From positions 1 through 64,000 of the forward strand of contig NZ_WXZL01000012.1 of the NCBI RefSeq assembly GCF_009982895.1: 64,000 nt of DNA, written 5' to 3'. The DNA comes from Deinococcus alpinitundrae. Its GTDB lineage: Bacteria > Deinococcota > Deinococci > Deinococcales > Deinococcaceae. This document shows, one piece after another, positions 9,846 to 20,326 of the stretch. Within the stretch, counting starts at the first letter, position 1. Every line of letters begins with the position of its first letter. The notes beneath the pieces were generated by a model, which saw only the letters and a program-made list of their open reading frames with translations, had not been told where the DNA came from and did not search any database. The translations under genes were made by a program, and so were the position numbers.

Positions 9846-9879
9846 TGCACCGTTGCTCCAGCGCTGCGGGAGGGTGGGC

Positions 9880-11457
9880 GTGAGCGGCGGCGTGTCAGAC
9901 CGCTTGCTGGCCTTGCCCCGGCGAACGGCCCTGCAAGAGGTAGAGAAGAACCTGGCCAAGTCGGAGGTGGGGGCTGCCGAGCGCGCGCTGCTTCACCGCG
10001 ACGCTGTGTACATCGCCCTGGATTTGGGCGAAGCCGCCTGCGCCATGACGCACGCCCTGAGTGCGCTGGAGCTGGCCCGTGCCTGCCAGGACGGCCCCTT
10101 GCAGGTCAAGGCGCATGTCGCTCTGGCGCTGGTGCAGGCTGAATTTTACGATGATCTGGGTGCCGGGGTGCAATTTGCGCTGGCCGATGGGCTGGCCCGC
10201 AAACATCATGATGACCGTGGCGTGGCTTTGATCGCCGTGAATACCTCGCACTACGAACTTGAGCGCCGCAACTACGGCGAGGCGGTAATGGTGCTGACCC
10301 GGCTGCTGCGCTCTGAGCATGTCCGGGGACTGGCACTGCCCGAGTCGCTCGGTTTGCTGAATACCTTTCACGTCAACTTCGTGGTGGCGGCGGCCGAGGC
10401 ACTGCTGATCGGTCAGGTTCCGCTGACCGATCAGCCAGGGGCCGAAGAGCAACTGCAGTTCTCGGCCTCGTTCCTGCGCGGTCTGCAGCGTGAGGGCGGT
10501 ATGGCTTCACTGGAAGCGACCGCTGTTCTGGACGCCTTGACCCGCTATGCGCTGTGGCAGGGCGACCTGACGGCGGCCCAGCAACTGGCCGACGAACACG
10601 TGCGTCTGACCGGGCAGGCCGACGTGCCGGTGCTGCATGGCCGTGCCCTGCTGGACCGCAGCCGGGTGCGTGGGCAGATCGGCGATCTGGAGGCGGCCAT
10701 TGATGACGCCCAGCAGGCCGTCGAACACTTTGGGGCGGCGGCCGACGGCTTGTGGGAAAGCCGCGCCCGCGAAACGCTGGCCGAGGCTTACGCCCGGATC
10801 GGACGCTTTGAGCAGGCCTTCGAGGCGCAGCGGGCGGTGACGCGCGGAGTGGAGCGGCTGTTTCGCGATTACCACCAGCAGCGTGCTCTGGTCGGTCAGA
10901 TTGCCCAGCAGGCCCGTGAGGCCGAGGTGCATGCCCGGGCCATGGCGCAGGCGGCCCTGAGTGATCCCCTGACCGGCATCCCCAACCGGACCCAGGCGAT
11001 GCAGGTGCTAGCCCGACTGCGCGAGCAGGTGGTGGGCGGCGGGCCGGTGAGCGCCATCGCACTGATGGACCTCGACCATTTCAAGCGTGTCAATGATCTG
11101 TACGGCCACCTCACCGGAGACGCCGTGCTGATCGAGGTAACGCGCCTGCTGACCGCAGAGTTGCGGAGTAACGACGTGCTGGCCCGGCTGGGCGGTGAGG
11201 AGTTCGTGGTGATTCTCACGGGAGTGACGCTCAGTGAGGCCGTGCGACTCTGCGATCATCTGCGCGCTACCCTGCAGCGCGCCGACTGGGAACACACCGC
11301 GCCGGGGCTGAACATGACCGCCAGTTTCGGAATCACCATGCTGAGCGCCGAGCTTGACCTGACGGCCACGTTGCAGGCCGCAGACCGCGCGCTCTACGAA
11401 GCCAAGGCGGCTGGGCGCAACACCATGCAAGTGGCCCCGCAACTGCAATACGTATAA
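9880..11457 (+). CDS. TPR-repeat diguanylate cyclase (GGDEF)
   Basis: 525 residues. The first ~340 form helical TPR-like repeats (ALELARACQD, AAIDDAQQAVEHF, AYARIGRFEQAFEAQ), then a coiled linker, then a GGDEF domain with MDLDHFKRVND near residue 397 and a canonical RLGGEEF near 434. No signal peptide or membrane helix. It should make c-di-GMP in response to a partner bound by the TPR region. I chose the GTG at 9880 because GGGAGG lies 6 nt upstream; the frame is open further upstream but overlaps the HD-GYP gene. Confidence 0.9.
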   Translation: MSGGVSDRLLALPRRTALQEVEKNLAKSEVGAAERALLHRDAVYIALDLGEAACAMTHALSALELARACQDGPLQVKAHVALALVQAEFYDDLGAGVQFALADGLARKHHDDRGVALIAVNTSHYELERRNYGEAVMVLTRLLRSEHVRGLALPESLGLLNTFHVNFVVAAAEALLIGQVPLTDQPGAEEQLQFSASFLRGLQREGGMASLEATAVLDALTRYALWQGDLTAAQQLADEHVRLTGQADVPVLHGRALLDRSRVRGQIGDLEAAIDDAQQAVEHFGAAADGLWESRARETLAEAYARIGRFEQAFEAQRAVTRGVERLFRDYHQQRALVGQIAQQAREAEVHARAMAQAALSDPLTGIPNRTQAMQVLARLREQVVGGGPVSAIALMDLDHFKRVNDLYGHLTGDAVLIEVTRLLTAELRSNDVLARLGGEEFVVILTGVTLSEAVRLCDHLRATLQRADWEHTAPGLNMTASFGITMLSAELDLTATLQAADRALYEAKAAGRNTMQVAPQLQYV

Positions 11458-11479
11458 GGCGAGGTCGACAGCTACTGGC

Positions 11480-12160
11480 TCAGAACGCGATCTGCGATTT
11501 CAGGGCGTCCAGACTGCTCCAGACGCTACCGGGCGCGAGCGCACCGTTGTTGACGCTGCCGCTCACGCTGATGGTGCTGGGAAAGCTGTACGTGCCGTTG
11601 ATGCTCAGGGCCAGCACATTCCAGCCGGTCGAGAGGTTGACGTTGACCTGCAAAGTGGTGGGAAAGCCGGTGGCCGCCTTGCAGTCGAGCGGCCCGTTCA
11701 GGGTGGTGGGCTTGTCGGCGTAAAGGTAGGCGCGGCCCTTGAGGCTCCGGTTGAAGGTGTACTCGTCCTTGATCACCACCGCGTCGGCATAATCCTTCTG
11801 GTTGCCTGCTTTGAGCGTGGCAAAGCCGTAGCCCTGGGCGCTAGGATCGCTCAGGCTCAGGCTGCCCTTGCAGCCCAGATCGGCCAGCAACACGGCGCTC
11901 AGCGAGGTCTTGACACTGGTGACTTCGTCGCTGGTCGGCAGCGTCAGCGAGAACTTGCCCTGCGCGTCGACTGTCGTTGAAGCCAGGGTGCGGGTGCCGA
12001 CGATCAGGGCCAGGCTGGTGCTGCTTGCTCCAGAGAGCTGTCCGGTGATGAAGGGTGCGACTTCGGCAGCGGGCAGGGGTTTGGGCGCAGCAGGTCGGCC
12101 GCAAGCGCCGAGTAGGGCGGCGGTCAGCAGAGCCGCAGGAACGAGACGCAGGAAAGTCAT
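11480..12160 (-). CDS. Putative lipoprotein, function unknown
   Basis: 226 residues with a lipoprotein signal ending LLGAC (Cys20), so probably an outer- or inner-membrane lipoprotein. The mature part is rich in Ser, Thr, Leu and small residues and looks beta-rich. An early stretch (about 37-90: ITGQLSGAS, TTVDAQGKFSLTLP) resembles a carboxypeptidase-regulatory-like beta sandwich. Two cysteines, in LGCKG and LDCKA, could form a disulfide. No family is recognised. It is convergent with the TPR-GGDEF gene, and TAGTCT lies 5 nt before its ATG. Confidence 0.7.
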   Translation of the reverse strand: MTFLRLVPAALLTAALLGACGRPAAPKPLPAAEVAPFITGQLSGASSTSLALIVGTRTLASTTVDAQGKFSLTLPTSDEVTSVKTSLSAVLLADLGCKGSLSLSDPSAQGYGFATLKAGNQKDYADAVVIKDEYTFNRSLKGRAYLYADKPTTLNGPLDCKAATGFPTTLQVNVNLSTGWNVLALSINGTYSFPSTISVSGSVNNGALAPGSVWSSLDALKSQIAF

Positions 12161-12165
12161 GCTCT

Positions 12166-12171
12166 AGACTA
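12166..12171 (-). promoter_or_regulatory. -10 box TAGTCT, leaderless start of lipoprotein gene
   Basis: TAGTCT lies 5 nt before the ATG at 12160 with no room for a ribosome binding site. Confidence 0.45.
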
Positions 12172-12283
12172 CGACGTCAGGCTCGTCTCAATCTGATGGA
12201 AGTTCCCTGGCCAGGCGTTCAGAGGCCACCCAGTCGCGCTACAGTAGGGCGTTCCCCAACCCAACTTCCCGGAGGCGATTTCG

Positions 12284-12586
12284 ATGATCATTTCGCACGG
12301 TACCCTGACTTTTCCCGTCGCCCACTTGGACACCGCCCGCAGCATGCTGATGGGCCTGGCGGCTCAGACCCGCACGGAGCCGGGCTGCCTGAGTTACCTC
12401 GTTTCGGAGAATTTGGACACGCCTAGCGCATTCATCATCAGTGAGCAGTGGGAGAGCATGGACGCCATGCAGACGCACTTGGGCTTGCCGGGCGTCGGTG
12501 AGGCGGTCAAGCAGGTCACCGAGATGGGTGTTGACGACCTGACCATCACCGCCTGGGAAACGGGGCAAGCCACCAAGATCATGTGA
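12284..12586 (+). CDS. Antibiotic biosynthesis monooxygenase (ABM) domain protein
   Basis: 100 residues, one ABM ferredoxin-like fold. The ISHGTLTFPVAH start, EPGCLSYLVSENLD middle and FIISEQWESMDAMQTHL segment match the YgiN/quinol-monooxygenase-like group. Such proteins are small cytoplasmic dimers; many have no proven substrate. GGAGG lies 8 nt before the ATG. A TACAGT element at 12240-12245 would give a short leader, in contrast to the leaderless genes around it. Confidence 0.85.
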   Translation: MIISHGTLTFPVAHLDTARSMLMGLAAQTRTEPGCLSYLVSENLDTPSAFIISEQWESMDAMQTHLGLPGVGEAVKQVTEMGVDDLTITAWETGQATKIM

Positions 12587-12623
12587 GGCTGGCTGCGCCG
12601 CGCGCCTGATCATCAAACTCCGA

Positions 12624-12652
12624 TTGGCCCGGCCATCCGGGCATGCCACAAT
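12624..12652 (+). promoter_or_regulatory. Promoter of sthA (TTGGCC-N17-CACAAT)
   Basis: TTGGCC at 12624-12629 and CACAAT at 12647-12652 are separated by 17 nt. This would give a leader of about 50 nt before the ATG at 12708. Confidence 0.45.
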
Positions 12653-12707
12653 GGAGCTGACCCCTTCGGTTGGCTCTTTTTCCGTTCTCCTCGCCCGTGA
12701 GGTTGCC

Positions 12708-14222
12708 ATGACACCCAGCCCTAAGAACAGCCAGATGCCGCTTAGCGCTTCGCCGCACGACGACTTCACCTACGATCTGCTGGTCATCGGCTCCGGTCCC
12801 GGCGGGCAGCGCGCGGCGATTCAGGCGGCCAAACTTGGCAAGAAGGTGGCAGTGGTGGAGCGCAAGGCGGTGATCGGCGGCGTGTGCATCAATACCGGCA
12901 CCATTCCCTCCAAGACCTTTCGCGAGGCGATCATGCACCTCAGCGGCTACAACGAGCGCGGCCTCTACGGCTCTTCCTACGCCGTCAAAGACGACATCAC
13001 CGTGCAAGACCTCTTGCTCAGAACCTCCAGCGTGATGTCGCACGAACTCGACGTGGTGCGCAACCAGCTGCACCGCAACCGCATCGAGAGCATCAACGCC
13101 GAAGCCTCGTTCATGGGGCCGCATACCGTACGCCTGCGCGACGTGCGCGGTCACGGCGACGGCTGGCGCGACGTGACGGCCCGCCACATCGTGATCGGGG
13201 TGGGCACCAAAGCGGCGCGCGATCCCAAGATTCCCTTCGACGGCCAGCGCATCATCATCAGCGATGACATTCTCGATCTGCGCGAGTTGCCACGCACCGT
13301 GACGGTTATTGGCGGCGGCGTCATCGGCTGCGAGTACGCCAGCATGTTCGCCGCGCTGGGCGTGCGCGTGACCCTCATCGACAAGCGCCCGAGATTGCTG
13401 GAATTCGTGGACCACGAGATCACCGACGTGCTGGCCTACCAGATGCGCCAGAACCGCATGACCCTGCGGCTGGGCGAAGCGGTCAAGGCGGTGGAGCCGT
13501 TTGCGGATCAACTGGGGCAGCGCGTGAAAGTGACGCTGGCCAGTGGCAAGGAAATCGTCAGCGACATGGTCCTGTATGCGATTGGCCGGGTGGGGGCCAC
13601 CGACAAACTCAACCTGGAAGCAGCAGGCCTGAGCGCCGACGAGCGGGGCCGTATTACCGTCAACGGGCACTACCAGACAGGTGCGGGGCACATCTACGCG
13701 GTGGGCGACGTTATCGGTTTTCCCAGCCTGGCCTCAGTGAGCATGGAGCAGGGGAGATTGGCGGCCTGCCACGCTTTCGGGGTGCCGACCCAGAGCGTGC
13801 CGGAACTGTTTCCCTACGGCATCTACACCATCCCTGAGATCAGTACGGTGGGCAAGAACGAGGAAGAGCTGACGGCGGCGGGCGTGCCGTACGAGATCGG
13901 CAAGGCCCAGTACCGTGAGATTGCGCGCGGCCAGATCATCGGTGACGAGCAGGGCACCTTGAAGTTGATCTTTCACCTCGACACCCGCGAACTGCTGGGC
14001 GTGCATATCATCGGCACCGGGGCCAGCGAACTCATTCACATCGGGCAGGCGGTGATGGCCTTCGGCGGCACGGTGGACTACTTCGTGAACACGGTCTTCA
14101 ATTATCCGACCCTGGCTGAGTGCTACAAGACCGCCGCCTTCGACGGCATCAACCGCCTGGGCAGCGCGCCGCTGCTGGAGCCGAAGCTCGAACCGGCCAA
14201 AGAAGTGGGGGAAGTGGTTTAA
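12708..14222 (+). CDS. sthA: Soluble NAD(P)+ transhydrogenase
   Basis: 504 residues of the flavoprotein disulfide-reductase fold. GSGPGG (28-33) binds FAD, and VIGGGVIGCEYASMF is the NAD(P) motif. The redox helix reads GGVCINTGTIPSK, so Cys60 is kept but the second redox Cys is Thr65. That substitution is typical of SthA and argues against lipoamide dehydrogenase or glutathione reductase. The enzyme passes hydride between NADPH and NAD+ and balances the two pools. GAGG 6 nt upstream supports the start at 12708 over earlier in-frame ATGs. A secreted-protein gene follows after 4 nt. Confidence 0.92.
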   Translation: MTPSPKNSQMPLSASPHDDFTYDLLVIGSGPGGQRAAIQAAKLGKKVAVVERKAVIGGVCINTGTIPSKTFREAIMHLSGYNERGLYGSSYAVKDDITVQDLLLRTSSVMSHELDVVRNQLHRNRIESINAEASFMGPHTVRLRDVRGHGDGWRDVTARHIVIGVGTKAARDPKIPFDGQRIIISDDILDLRELPRTVTVIGGGVIGCEYASMFAALGVRVTLIDKRPRLLEFVDHEITDVLAYQMRQNRMTLRLGEAVKAVEPFADQLGQRVKVTLASGKEIVSDMVLYAIGRVGATDKLNLEAAGLSADERGRITVNGHYQTGAGHIYAVGDVIGFPSLASVSMEQGRLAACHAFGVPTQSVPELFPYGIYTIPEISTVGKNEEELTAAGVPYEIGKAQYREIARGQIIGDEQGTLKLIFHLDTRELLGVHIIGTGASELIHIGQAVMAFGGTVDYFVNTVFNYPTLAECYKTAAFDGINRLGSAPLLEPKLEPAKEVGEVV

Positions 14223-14226
14223 GGCC

Positions 14227-14757
14227 ATGTTGCGGTTCCTGCTCACCGTCCTGATGCTTACACCTGCGTTGGCCGCCGAGGTGCGGGTGCCGGGCAGCAA
14301 CGTGTTCTACGCCGTGTCCAAGGACGCCCAGGGCCACAACAGCAGTGCCATTTTTCTGGATGAACTGTACACCGACACCAGCAAGAGTTATCTCAGCCTG
14401 CGCTGCATCGGCGGGGGCTATCTGGCGAGTCTGAGCACCAAGTTCGAGCTGTTCAGTGCCGGGCAGCGCTCCAGTCTGGACCGGCTCTACACCGTGACCT
14501 ATCAGGTGGGCGCGGCCAGGCCAGCCAAAGTCAGGACGCTGCGCGCGTTCGAGGTCGGCGGGCAGCTCAACCGCTCGGCCCTGACCTTCCTCGACCCCAG
14601 CGCCAACGCCATGATCGCCAGCGGCCTGAGCGCCGGAAAAACGATGCGCCTGAACATCGTGCCGCTGGCCGGGGCCGTGCTGAGCGCGCCACTGAATTAC
14701 ACCTTTCCAGCCAGCGGCTTTGCGGCGGCGGCCCAAGCAGTGAACGGCTGCCGGTAA
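14227..14757 (+). CDS. Secreted hypothetical protein
   Basis: 176 residues with a short signal peptide (cut probably after LTPALAA). The mature protein is beta-rich with no recognised domain; Cys residues in LRCIGG and at NGCR near the C-terminus could pair. It begins 4 nt after the sthA stop, so it is probably co-transcribed, but a functional link to a cytoplasmic transhydrogenase is not obvious. The C-terminal SGFAAAAQAVNGCR gives a clear end. Confidence 0.65.
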   Translation: MLRFLLTVLMLTPALAAEVRVPGSNVFYAVSKDAQGHNSSAIFLDELYTDTSKSYLSLRCIGGGYLASLSTKFELFSAGQRSSLDRLYTVTYQVGAARPAKVRTLRAFEVGGQLNRSALTFLDPSANAMIASGLSAGKTMRLNIVPLAGAVLSAPLNYTFPASGFAAAAQAVNGCR

Positions 14758-15106
14758 AGTAGGTTCGTTCGGCTTGCTGGATATGCTGGTTGTCGGCCGG
14801 TATCCGCTCGAAGCGCCTGACTTTTGAAGCTCTGGGCGGCAGGGTCAATTCGCTGAAACTGAGCCGCAGCGCTTCGTGACGCGTCTGGCCAAAGGCGCGC
14901 TCGGCCGCCGGATTCCGCTCGCCCCCCACGGTGTCCTGATCGGTAGCGCTAGATAATGCAGTCCAGTGAGGCTTGCAGCATGGGGCTGGGGCTGGCCGCT
15001 GTGAAAAAAGGAGATAAGGTCAGCGAGGAACGGGCAGCCTGACTTGGCCTACCAGTCACCGCCGGGGAAATCCGTAGAATGCGGCCAAGTACAACTGGAG
15101 GCCTGC
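14758..15106 (+). other. Intergenic stretch, possible gene remnant
   Basis: 349 nt without a convincing gene. The minus strand is open over about 14770-14929 with a protein-like composition (e.g. FGQTRHEALRLSFSELTL), but has no ribosome site and runs into the opposite strand of the preceding gene. It may be the remnant of a lost gene. A TAGAAT at 15075-15080 could be a -10 box for the molybdenum hydroxylase gene. Confidence 0.3.
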
Positions 15107-17365
15107 ATGAAGGAGACCAATCATCTCGGTAAGCGGCGCAAGATCATCGACGGTTTCGAGAAAGTGACTGGAAGTGCTCAGTACACTGCCGATGTCTCGC
15201 TGGCGGGCATGGTCCACGCCCGCCCGGTGCTCTCGCTGTACCCGCATGCGCGGATTAGCACCATTGATGCCGAGGCGGCTCTGGCCATGCCCGGTGTCAT
15301 CGCCGTGCTGACCGGGCACGACCTCAACCGGGGCCGGGCTGCTCCCTCGCGCTCGCGGATGATCCTGGCTGAAGGCGAAGTGATGTTCGCCGGACAGCCG
15401 GTGGCCGTCGTGGTGGCCGACAGCGAGGCCCGGGCCGCCGATGCCGCCGCGCTGCTGGACATCGACTATGAGGTGCTGGAGAGCGTGGACGACGCTGAGC
15501 AGGCCATGACGGATGACCTGTTGGTCTGGCCGCACGGTGCGCCCAGCGCCGACGGCAGCATGGCCAGCCTCCACGGCGGCGAGGCAGGCGGGCAGGAAGC
15601 CCAGAAGGCGTCCAATATCGATCAGCAGCGCGTGTTTGAGCGTGGAGACGCCCGCGCTGCACTGGAAAGCGCCCACGTGGTGATCGACCGCCACTACAGC
15701 AACGCCTGGGTCCACCAGGCTTACCTGGAGCCGCACGCCGTCGTCGCGCAGCCGGGCGTCCGCCCTGGGCAGGTCACGGTGTACACCAGCACCCAGGGCC
15801 AGTACACCGTTCGCAGTGAAGTCGCTGGAGCCCTGGGCCTGCGCGAGCGAGACGTGCGGATCGAACCGATGACCGTCGGCGGCGGCTTTGGAGCCAAGTA
15901 CGGCATCCTCGACGCGCTGGTGGCCGCCGTGGCGATGCATCTGCGCCGCCCGGTCCGGATGGTGCTCTCGCGCTCGGAAGACATGCTCACCACCATGCCC
16001 GCGCCCGGCATCACCACCCACGTCCGCCTGGGGGCCGACGCGGCAGGTAAACTCACCGCGCTCGACGTGCGGGCCGTGATTGAGAATGGCTTGTTCAGCT
16101 TTGGACACGCCGGCATCATCGCCACCGTGATCGGCGGAATGTACCGCTGCGAGAACGTGAGGATCGAGACGTTCGAAGTGGTGACCCACCGCGCACCGAC
16201 AGGTGCTTACCGCGCTCCCGGCGTGCCGCAGGCCCTCTTCGCGCTCGAATCGAGCATTGACGAGTTGTCGCGCCAGTTGCAGCAGGACCCGCTCGAACTG
16301 CGTTACCTCAATGCCGTCGAGACCGGCGACCTCACCGGCACCGGGCAGCCCTGGCCGGATATCGGCCTCAAGGCCTGCCTGGACCGTGCCCGCCAGCATC
16401 CCATCTGGCGCTCGCGCGGCCAAGTACCCGGCGAGGGCGTAGGGCTGGCCATCGGCGGCTGGCCCGGCGCTTTCTCACCGGCTGGGGCGGTGTGCCGGGT
16501 CGATACCGACGGCACCGTGCGGCTGCATGTCGGCAGCGTGGACATCAGCGGTGTTCACTCTTCGATGGTGCTAATCGCCGCCGAAACGCTCGGCGTCGAA
16601 CCTGAGGCGGTGGAGATCGTACAGGGCACCACCGACAGCGGCCCGTATGCGCCGGGTTCGGGCGGCTCACAGGTCACCATCAGCCTGGGCGGCGCGGTGC
16701 TTGACGCCAGTGAGCAGGTGCGCGATCAGTTGGTCGACCTGGCCGCTGTTCAATTCGAAGCGCACCGCGAGGACATCGAACTCGTAGGTGGGCAGGCACG
16801 GGTGAAGGGGGTGCCGGGCATGTCGGTGGGCATCGGGCAACTGGCGCAGCGCGCCCAGCGTCAGGCTGGCGGCCCCGGCCCGGTCGTGGCCGAGGGGCGC
16901 GCCGCCATCAAAGCCGGCGCGCCGGGCTTCATCGTGCAATTTGTGCGGGTCCATGTCGATCCCGACACGGCCCTGGTGACGCCGCTGGAGGCGGTGGCGA
17001 TTCAGGACGTCGGCTTCGCGCTCAACCCCATGCTGGTCGAGGGACAGATGCAGGGCGGCATGGCCCAGGGCCTGAGCATCGGCCTGTATGAGGGCCTGGC
17101 GTTTTCCGGTGGCACCCTGACCAACCCGAACTTTCTTGAGTACGTCTTTCCCCGCGCCGACAACCTGCCGCCGATCGAAGCGGTCATCGTCGAGCAGCCC
17201 TCGGCCAACGGTCCCTTCGGAGCGCGCATCGTGGGTGAGCCGCCGATCACGGCGGGGGCCGCCGCCGTCGCCAACGCCATCCGTGACGCGACCGGCGTGC
17301 GCGTCACGCAACTCCCTGTTGCGACTGAAGCCCTCTGGCGGTTGATGCAGGCTTCCCCGAACTGA
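15107..17365 (+). CDS. Molybdenum hydroxylase large subunit (xanthine dehydrogenase/CoxL family)
   Basis: 752 residues. It has the aldehyde oxidase/xanthine dehydrogenase hammerhead domain (about 10-120), then two molybdopterin-binding domains with TVGGGFGAKYG near residue 257 and APTGAYRAPG near 365. The catalytic glutamate sits in RIVGEPP (about residue 711). The enzyme hydroxylates aldehydes or N-heterocycles using water. The usual 2Fe-2S and FAD subunits are not encoded next to it, so electrons must leave through proteins encoded elsewhere, or the protein forms a single-subunit type. CTGGAGG 4-5 nt upstream supports this ATG. The substrate cannot be inferred. Confidence 0.88.
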   Translation: MKETNHLGKRRKIIDGFEKVTGSAQYTADVSLAGMVHARPVLSLYPHARISTIDAEAALAMPGVIAVLTGHDLNRGRAAPSRSRMILAEGEVMFAGQPVAVVVADSEARAADAAALLDIDYEVLESVDDAEQAMTDDLLVWPHGAPSADGSMASLHGGEAGGQEAQKASNIDQQRVFERGDARAALESAHVVIDRHYSNAWVHQAYLEPHAVVAQPGVRPGQVTVYTSTQGQYTVRSEVAGALGLRERDVRIEPMTVGGGFGAKYGILDALVAAVAMHLRRPVRMVLSRSEDMLTTMPAPGITTHVRLGADAAGKLTALDVRAVIENGLFSFGHAGIIATVIGGMYRCENVRIETFEVVTHRAPTGAYRAPGVPQALFALESSIDELSRQLQQDPLELRYLNAVETGDLTGTGQPWPDIGLKACLDRARQHPIWRSRGQVPGEGVGLAIGGWPGAFSPAGAVCRVDTDGTVRLHVGSVDISGVHSSMVLIAAETLGVEPEAVEIVQGTTDSGPYAPGSGGSQVTISLGGAVLDASEQVRDQLVDLAAVQFEAHREDIELVGGQARVKGVPGMSVGIGQLAQRAQRQAGGPGPVVAEGRAAIKAGAPGFIVQFVRVHVDPDTALVTPLEAVAIQDVGFALNPMLVEGQMQGGMAQGLSIGLYEGLAFSGGTLTNPNFLEYVFPRADNLPPIEAVIVEQPSANGPFGARIVGEPPITAGAAAVANAIRDATGVRVTQLPVATEALWRLMQASPN

Positions 17366-17411
17366 GCAGCGCCCCGGAGGTGCTCGCCTGGGCACCGACC
17401 CGAGAAGTGCT

Positions 17412-18017
17412 TCACGACTTGCTGGAGCGCTGGTGCGCGGCCAGCACCCGCTCGATGCGCCGGTCGGGCACGACCCACATCAGCGCCACGCCGATCAGAA
17501 TCAGACCGCTGAGCCACACGCCGGGCAGTCCCAGCAGCGGACTGAAACTGGCGACGATGTACGCGCCCGTCGAGAGCTTTTCCCTGAGGCCGCCTTCCAC
17601 CGCGTCGGCCAGCAGCGTGTTGCTGGGGTCGGCGCGCATGATCGCTTGCTGAAGCAGCGCAAAGGCCACGCCGCACATCAGCAGGTCGACCGAGTAGACG
17701 CTCATGGGCACGGCGGAAAAATGACTTTCGCCTGCCCAGGCCGTTAGGATCGGCAGCAGCGAGAGCCAGAACAGCAGGTGCAGATTGGCCCACATCACCG
17801 AGCCGCTGATGCGTTTGACGGTCACGAGCAGGTGATGGTGGTTGTTCCAGTAGATGCCGACATACACGAAGCTGATGACGTATGCCAGGAATTTGGCCCA
17901 GTCGCTGAACAGATCGCTGAGCTGATGGCCTTCTGGCGCTTTGAGTTCCAGCACCATGATGGTGATGATGATGGCCAGCACGCCGTCGGAAAAGGCTTCA
18001 AGTCTGGATTTGTTCAT
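17412..18017 (-). CDS. TMEM175-family (DUF1211) potassium channel-like protein
   Basis: 201 residues with about six membrane helices. The N-terminus RLEAFSDGVLAIIITIMVLEL carries the family FSD motif on the first helix, which lines the pore in bacterial TMEM175 channels. Bacterial members assemble as tetramers and leak K+ weakly. Convergent with the molybdenum hydroxylase gene and divergent from the DUF4142 gene. Confidence 0.88.
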   Translation of the reverse strand: MNKSRLEAFSDGVLAIIITIMVLELKAPEGHQLSDLFSDWAKFLAYVISFVYVGIYWNNHHHLLVTVKRISGSVMWANLHLLFWLSLLPILTAWAGESHFSAVPMSVYSVDLLMCGVAFALLQQAIMRADPSNTLLADAVEGGLREKLSTGAYIVASFSPLLGLPGVWLSGLILIGVALMWVVPDRRIERVLAAHQRSSKS

Positions 18018-18306
18018 GTCCTCGTGACCTCAGCCTTGGCATCGGGGTATTTGGTACCGAGCGGCGCCATTTTCTGCCCGCTGCGCCGCACAGTAGCATG
18101 CCAGCCGCCCGGCAAAGCGCGCACCTGAAATGCACCTCAGATAAAGACTGGCTGTGCCGAGGATCAACGCCAAACGAAGGTCAGTTCAAGGAGGGGGCGG
18201 ACGATGTTCAGGTGGCTCAGGGCAAATCAGGCGGCCCAGGCGGCAGCTTGAAGGCAGGAGCGCGAGGTGGTCCGTATGGACGCCTTGAGCGCTCAAAGGA
18301 GTGTTC

Positions 18307-18852
18307 ATGTCAACATTTTTGAAGTCTGCTGTTCTCACCGCTTCGCTGCTGCTTTCACTGTCTGCTGCCCAGGCCGGGGGCGCGGGGATGCCCATGCCGC
18401 CGAGCGTGTCTACCGCCCAGACGACCAACAACCCCGACGTGCTGTTTATGGACGTGGCGACCATGAGCAACCTGGCCGAGATCGCCACCTCGAAGCTGGC
18501 GCTGCAAAAGAGCAGCGACGCCTCGGTGCGCGCCTTCGCCCAGCAGATGATCACCGATCACACCAAGGCCCAGGCTGAACTTGCCCAGCTCGCCGCCAGC
18601 AAGGGCATCAAGCTGGCCGACAAGCCGGGAGCCGATCAGCGCCTCCAGTCCGACAAGCTCGCCACGCTCTCGGGCGCGGCCTTTGACGCCATGTACAAGA
18701 TGGTGCAGGTGGGTGGCCACCAGATGACCCTCGATCTGATCAAGACCTACCGCACCATCGGCAAGGACGTCCAGGCGCTGGCGTATGCCGCCAAGATTCA
18801 GCCGGTGGTGGCGATGCACCTGGACATGGCGAAGGCACTGCCAGGTCAGTAA
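18307..18852 (+). CDS. Secreted DUF4142 protein
   Basis: 181 residues with a signal peptide (cleavage probably after LSAAQA). The mature part is helical: FMDVATMSNLAEIATSKLAL, then VRAFAQQMITDHTKAQAEL, a pattern typical of DUF4142 (a ferritin-like four-helix fold). These are periplasmic proteins of unknown role. AAAGGAG ends 5 nt before the ATG at 18307; a GTG two codons earlier is also in frame. The 289 nt upstream, shared with the TMEM175-like gene, hold no other gene. Confidence 0.85.
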   Translation: MSTFLKSAVLTASLLLSLSAAQAGGAGMPMPPSVSTAQTTNNPDVLFMDVATMSNLAEIATSKLALQKSSDASVRAFAQQMITDHTKAQAELAQLAASKGIKLADKPGADQRLQSDKLATLSGAAFDAMYKMVQVGGHQMTLDLIKTYRTIGKDVQALAYAAKIQPVVAMHLDMAKALPGQ

Positions 18853-18890
18853 GCTTTCCCCTGCCGACTTTTGCACCACGACAACGAAGC

Positions 18891-18919
18891 GCCCCGCCGA
18901 TTTGGTTCACTGGCGGGGC
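18891..18919 (+). terminator. Hairpin between DUF4142 gene and sufD
   Basis: 8-bp GC stem (GCCCCGCC / GGCGGGGC) with a 13-nt loop, followed by ACTTTCGTTT on the plus strand. It lies between two convergent genes and may act on both strands. Confidence 0.55.
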
Positions 18920-18941
18920 ACTTTCGTTTGTGGGCCGGGTT

Positions 18942-20297
<1,356 letters not shown>

Positions 20298-20326
20298 ATG
20301 GTCTCCAGATCAATTGAGCGGCTGGC

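Noticed and set aside
14567..14929. A 120-codon minus-strand gene after the sthA-linked secreted protein
   Set aside because: Half of it lies opposite a plausible real gene, it has no ribosome site or promoter box, and no family is recognised; noted only as a possible remnant.
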